Shown: in pieces, positions 6,706 through 9,644 of the stretch
How the letters are laid out: each line of letters starts with the position of its first letter
Position numbering within the stretch: position 1 is the first letter of the stretch
NCBI GenBank assembly: GCA_040877875.1
Contig: JBBDNC010000213.1
Span: 1-9,644, forward strand
Source of the DNA: JBBDNC01 sp040877875
Lineage (GTDB): Bacteria > Bacteroidota > Rhodothermia > Balneolales > Balneolaceae
DNA length: 9,644 nucleotides
Direction of reading: 5' to 3'
Position numbers and translations under genes: made by a program
Notes under the pieces: model-generated
Seen by the model: only the letters and a program-made list of their open reading frames with translations
Told to the model about the DNA's origin: nothing
Database searches by the model: none

Positions 6706-6878
6706 AGAAGGCTTTGCAAAATCACTGCGTGTTCAAAAAATGAGCGTCTTTTTGCCCAATTTCTACATTATCGGGATTTTAAAATCCTCACATATGCATA
6801 ATATGCTGTGGTATTAATCCGCCGGCTGGCGGACAGGCTTTGAACTTGAACAAAAATCTTGGCTTTGCAAAGCCTTCT
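6706..6878. mobile_element. MITE-like element, 173 bp, perfect 15-bp TIRs
   Basis: The left end AGAAGGCTTTGCAAA (6706-6720) and right end TTTGCAAAGCCTTCT (6864-6878) are perfect inverted repeats. Both ends are flanked by ATT (6703-6705 and 6879-6881), which looks like a 3-bp target-site duplication. The 173-bp element has no transposase frame, so it would depend on one supplied in trans. Its interior is full of palindromes: GGATTTTAAAATCC at 6774-6787, GCATAATATGC at 6796-6806, TCCGCCGGCTGGCGGA at 6818-6833 and GGCTTTGCAAAGCC at 6861-6874. The 3-bp duplication would suit an IS5-like parent, but that is only a guess. A structured non-coding RNA or a terminator with fortuitous ends is the alternative. 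Confidence 0.65.
6818..6833. repeat. GC-rich hairpin inside the MITE-like element
   Basis: TCCGCC (6818-6823) and GGCGGA (6828-6833) form a perfect 6-bp stem with a GGCT loop, standing out as a GC-rich block in an AT-rich element. It is not followed by a T run on the plus strand, so it is a poor intrinsic terminator. It looks more like a short palindromic repeat unit, which would be confirmed by finding it elsewhere in the genome. Confidence 0.45.
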
Positions 6879-7010
6879 ATTAAATAGAAACTCTATTCGC
6901 CTCAAAAGAGTGTCCATGTAAAAAAGTCAATACGCTATTGTCATTACAGTTTCATTCTCATTCTCCGTATTTTTAAAGCTTGATTTTCAATCCTGAAGTA
7001 CATCTTACAC

Positions 7011-9065
7011 ATGTTCAATCCTACAGAAACCGACGAAAAAAACTACCTCAAAGAGATTATTGACACGCTGGAAGATGCATATATAGCCGTAGATGAACGT
7101 GTGAACCGACAACATAAAGAACTTCAGGAGCAGAAAAACTACCTCTATGAAAATAAAACCGGGATGGATGCGGCGGAAAAAGCCTCCATCAAGCAGTCGG
7201 TGAATATGCAGGCGATCTCCGGGGAGGCCGCTGCAGCGTATAAAAAACGCTTGCAAAGGTTGATCAAAAGGCCCTACTTCGGCCGGATCGATTTCAGGGA
7301 GGAGAATCAATCAAAAAGTGAGCCGGTGTATGTGGGGATCCATTCCTTCACAGATGAGGATAAAAACAAACCGCTGATTCATGACTGGCGGGCTCCGGTC
7401 TCAAGCCTGTTTTACGATTTTGAACCGGGCAGTGCCTCGTTCGAGACGCCCGGCGGAACGCGAGAGGGCGAAATTGAACGAAAAAGGCAATTTCGCATTA
7501 TGGACGGGGAGATGGAGATGATGCTCGAATCGGGGCTCTATATTCGTGATGACGTGCTTCAGGAAGAGCTCAGCCGTTCTGCAGATGACAAGATGAAAAA
7601 TATTGTCGCTACCATTCAGCGTGATCAGAACGCCATTATCCGGAATGAAACATCGCCGGTGCTGATCATACAGGGGGTAGCCGGATCGGGTAAAACATCG
7701 ATTGCACTCCACCGGATTGCGTTTCTGCTCTATCGGTTTAAAGATACCCTCAGCTCCAGGGATATCATGATCATCTCGCCCAACAAGGTGTTTTCGGATT
7801 ATATCTCGAATGTTCTGCCGGAGCTTGGTGAAGAGTCGATCCCCGAAATGGAGATGGAGGAACTGGCGAACCGGGTGTTGGGCGACAAATTCCGGTTTGA
7901 AGGATTTTTCGACCAGGTTCAAAAACTGCTTGATGATCATGACAACGACTACATCCGTCGAATCGAGTTCAAAGCCACCCCTGATTTTCTGTCGAAGCTG
8001 AATACCTATGCAAGCTGGATGAAGCGCAACCGTTTCCGTGCGCACGACGTCAAAATCCGGTTTAAAACGATATCTGCCAGATATTTACGCCAGCGGTACA
8101 ACGCCAACAATCAGCTTCCACTGATGCGCCGTCACACTGCTATCGCATCTGATGTAATCAAAAAGGCAAAACAGGATTTTAAATACACATTGAAGCCCGA
8201 AGAGAAGAAGGAGATCCGCAAACAGATAAAGCAGATGATGGGGAGTGACAACCTGCGGGTACTTTATAAAGAATTTTACGACTGGCTGGAGCGGCCTGAG
8301 ATGTTTAAGTATGCAAAGGGGTCGACCTTTGAATACTCCGATCTTTTTCCGCTCATGTATCTGAAAATGCAGATGCAGGGAGCAGAGGCCATGCACAATG
8401 TAAAGCATCTGATTGTGGATGAGATGCAGGATTATACGGCAGTTCAGTATGCTGTGCTTTCAAAACTGTTTCCATGTAACAAAACGATACTCGGCGATGC
8501 CAATCAAAACGTGAATCCCTACAGTTCAACCACTGCGGAGGATATTGCTGAAATATTTGCGGAATCAGATTCTGTGACGCTGACCACCACCTATCGTTCT
8601 ACCTGGGAAATTGCACAATTCACAAAACGGATCAGTTCGAATGTTGTCATAGACCCGATTGAGCGACATGGAGATGAACCTGAGATACTGGGTTTTGAAA
8701 CCGTAAATGCTGAGAAGAAAGCCATTTTAGAGATGGCTGTGGAATTTCAGAACTCGGACGATCAATCGCTTGGTATTTTGTGTAAAACCCAAAAGCAGGC
8801 CAAAAAGCTGCATTCTTATCTAAAGAAACATCTTGACGATCTGTATCTGCTCACACCGGAAGAATCGGCATTGCATTCCGGAATTCTGATAACGAGTGTC
8901 CACCTGGCCAAAGGGCTGGAATTTGACCGGGTGATCGTGCCACATGTGACGGCGGAGAACTATTCTACCGATGTAGATCGCAGTATGTTGTACATTGCCT
9001 GCACACGTGCGATGCACCGGCTCACATTGACATATACCGATGAGTTTACTTCGTTGATTGACTAA
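7011..9065 (+). CDS. helD: HelD-family superfamily 1 helicase (RNA polymerase recycling)
   Basis: This 684-aa ATPase is of the UvrD/HelD type. HelD proteins release stalled or idle RNA polymerase from nucleic acid using two arm domains driven by ATP; related HelR proteins give rifampicin tolerance. The N-terminal 90 residues are charged and helical, fitting the coiled-coil arm that enters the polymerase secondary channel. The HelD-type segment P-L-I-H-D-W-R-A-P-V-S-S-L-F-Y (121-135) follows. Helicase motifs run in order: Walker A G-V-A-G-S-G-K-T (222-229), motif II V-D-E-M-Q-D (469-474), motif III G-D-A-N-Q (495-499), T-T-Y-R-S (526-530), motif V S-V-H-L-A-K-G-L-E-F (629-638) and motif VI Y-I-A-C-T-R-A (661-667). 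The region 290-460 would be the inserted second arm. It is somewhat shorter than the B. subtilis protein. It stands alone, and no link to the metal genes is evident. Confidence 0.87.
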   Translation: MFNPTETDEKNYLKEIIDTLEDAYIAVDERVNRQHKELQEQKNYLYENKTGMDAAEKASIKQSVNMQAISGEAAAAYKKRLQRLIKRPYFGRIDFREENQSKSEPVYVGIHSFTDEDKNKPLIHDWRAPVSSLFYDFEPGSASFETPGGTREGEIERKRQFRIMDGEMEMMLESGLYIRDDVLQEELSRSADDKMKNIVATIQRDQNAIIRNETSPVLIIQGVAGSGKTSIALHRIAFLLYRFKDTLSSRDIMIISPNKVFSDYISNVLPELGEESIPEMEMEELANRVLGDKFRFEGFFDQVQKLLDDHDNDYIRRIEFKATPDFLSKLNTYASWMKRNRFRAHDVKIRFKTISARYLRQRYNANNQLPLMRRHTAIASDVIKKAKQDFKYTLKPEEKKEIRKQIKQMMGSDNLRVLYKEFYDWLERPEMFKYAKGSTFEYSDLFPLMYLKMQMQGAEAMHNVKHLIVDEMQDYTAVQYAVLSKLFPCNKTILGDANQNVNPYSSTTAEDIAEIFAESDSVTLTTTYRSTWEIAQFTKRISSNVVIDPIERHGDEPEILGFETVNAEKKAILEMAVEFQNSDDQSLGILCKTQKQAKKLHSYLKKHLDDLYLLTPEESALHSGILITSVHLAKGLEFDRVIVPHVTAENYSTDVDRSMLYIACTRAMHRLTLTYTDEFTSLID

Positions 9066-9146
9066 TTAATGGGTATGGTTAACAACCTCATTTATTTTCA
9101 AAATGCTAAATGAACTACCTCGGGGCAGGGTACATGAGGTATCAAC

Positions 9147-9449
9147 TTAAAAACCAATTTTACTTATAATGTATGCGGTTATTGTGGAATGTCCTTCCGT
9201 CAGTCGAAGGAAGGCAATGAGGGAAGAACCCTGATACTTCAGCTCGGCCTCCCGCTTTATTTCTGAACAGTTGGTGCTGTTGTCTAACTTCAGGTTCAAG
9301 AGTTCTTTAATTTCTAAAAGGGTAAAGCCAAGTTCCTGCGCTCTTTTGATAAACTGAATTTGATCTACATGCCGCTGAGAAAACAGCCGATAGCCAGAAT
9401 TTATCCTGTCCGACTCCGGAATCAGATTCCGGCTACAAGTGCCGCCCAA
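9147..9449 (-). pseudogene. MerR-family regulator remnant lacking its HTH
   Basis: The minus-strand frame encodes the middle of a MerR-type regulator: N-L-I-P-E-S-D-R, S-G-Y-R-L-F-S, the helix V-D-Q-I-Q-F-I-K-R-A-Q-E-L-G-F and L-L-E-I-K-E-L-L. These end in a cysteine (N-C-S-E-I-K) at the position typical of metal-sensing MerR proteins. The helix-turn-helix that should precede this part is missing. The frame meets a stop codon just upstream of the TTG at 9447-9449, and neither other frame carries the lost region. The C-terminal part also departs from the family after about position 9240, where a short palindrome lies. I read it as a decayed gene, perhaps once controlling metal genes. A translated fragment from the TTG could still dimerise but should not bind DNA. 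Confidence 0.7.
9193..9214. repeat. Short palindrome within the MerR remnant
   Basis: CCTTCC (9193-9198) and GGAAGG (9209-9214) form a 6-bp stem around a 10-base loop, GTCAGTCGAA. An alternative 5-bp stem pairs 9193-9197 with 9206-9210. It falls where the MerR frame stops resembling its family, so it may be an inserted REP-like unit that helped disrupt the gene. One copy in the window cannot prove that it is a repeat. Confidence 0.4.
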
Positions 9450-9484
9450 AAACCGGCTTTGGTGTAATTATTCTGTTTGATAAA

Positions 9485-9497
9485 ATCGAATTTCGAT
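9485..9497. repeat. 13-bp palindrome upstream of the MerR remnant
   Basis: ATCGAATTTCGAT is a perfect odd-centred palindrome (ATCGAA, T, TTCGAT). It lies 36 bp upstream of the remnant MerR start on the minus strand, where an operator or promoter of the intact gene could have been. Function is unknown. Confidence 0.3.
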
Positions 9498-9542
9498 ATG
9501 TTATTTTAATTAAATGATAAGACAATTTTCAAATGGCGGTTG

Positions 9543-9557
9543 AAACCTGTCAGGTTT
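9543..9557. terminator. Possible hairpin terminator or short palindromic repeat
   Basis: AAACCTGTCAGGTTT is a perfect 15-bp palindrome that can fold as AAACC/GGTTT with a 5-base loop, followed by one more T then GATTTG. The stem is short and the T run weak, so termination would be inefficient. It may instead be a dispersed palindromic repeat. The gene it would serve lies outside the window or does not exist. Confidence 0.3.
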
Positions 9558-9644
9558 TGATTTGATTGAATGAATTTGTTCGTTATAAATTTTTCTGTGC
9601 GTTGCACGTTGTTCTTTACGTTGCGCAGCAGCTCAGCTTACCTA

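Larger units (their letters stand above)
6637..7010. other. Intergenic region holding a small mobile element
   Basis: This 374-bp gap between the ATPase and the helicase contains no protein-coding gene I can support. Its centre is the MITE-like element described separately. The left part (6637-6702) has only a short direct repeat (AGGACT twice, 6636-6652) and no clear terminator. The right part (6882-7010) must hold the helicase promoter, but no element of good quality is visible. Confidence 0.5.

Noticed and set aside
7401..8045. Minus-strand frame of 214 codons opposite the helicase
   Set aside because: It is a shadow of the HelD gene, including its Walker A region, with no recognisable family features.
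9077..9087. GGTT-AAC-AACC hairpin after the helicase stop as a terminator
   Set aside because: The 4-bp stem with a 3-base loop and no uninterrupted T run is too weak to call.

Overview
The window looks like a chromosomal accessory segment from a Gram-negative, Bacteroidota/Balneolota-like bacterium. Supporting signs are lipoprotein-type signal peptides ending in S-C or G-C, an outer-membrane beta-barrel with a C-terminal Phe, start codons mostly without a Shine-Dalgarno motif, and AT-rich intergenic spacers. No taxonomic marker gene is present, so this placement is an inference.

Layout. Bases 1-247 hold no gene I can support. A DUF411 (CopG-type) copper-binding lipoprotein lies on the minus strand at 248-736. 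It is divergent across a 172-bp spacer from a tightly coupled plus-strand operon: a di-heme oxidoreductase (909-2195), a Rieske [2Fe-2S] lipoprotein (2195-2629) and a porin-like outer-membrane protein (2626-3807). A 373-bp spacer ends in an AT-rich promoter/operator region. It is followed by a second translationally coupled pair: a CmtR-like ArsR/SmtB metal sensor (4181-4552) and a heavy-metal P1B-type ATPase (4549-6636). The next gap (6637-7010) carries a 173-bp MITE-like element with perfect 15-bp terminal inverted repeats and an apparent ATT target duplication. A HelD-family superfamily 1 helicase, probably the RNA-polymerase recycling type, occupies 7011-9065. The right end holds a decayed MerR-family regulator lacking its DNA-binding N-terminus (9147-9449) and several short palindromes.

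How the parts may work together. DUF411, the ArsR sensor, the metal ATPase and the MerR remnant suggest a metal-handling neighbourhood. The sensor probably represses its own gene and the ATPase gene, and releases when a soft metal binds Cys62/Cys66/Cys108. The di-heme/Rieske/porin operon encodes an envelope redox module: an outer-membrane channel plus two export-targeted redox proteins that could pass electrons to each other. Its substrate is unknown. The link to metal resistance rests only on proximity to DUF411.

The most notable point is the ATPase. The normally invariant proline of the membrane CPC motif is alanine (C352-A-C354), and the last membrane helix has Q-S-L-P-D where copper pumps have M-S-x-S-S. 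Its metal specificity therefore cannot be assigned from standard rules.
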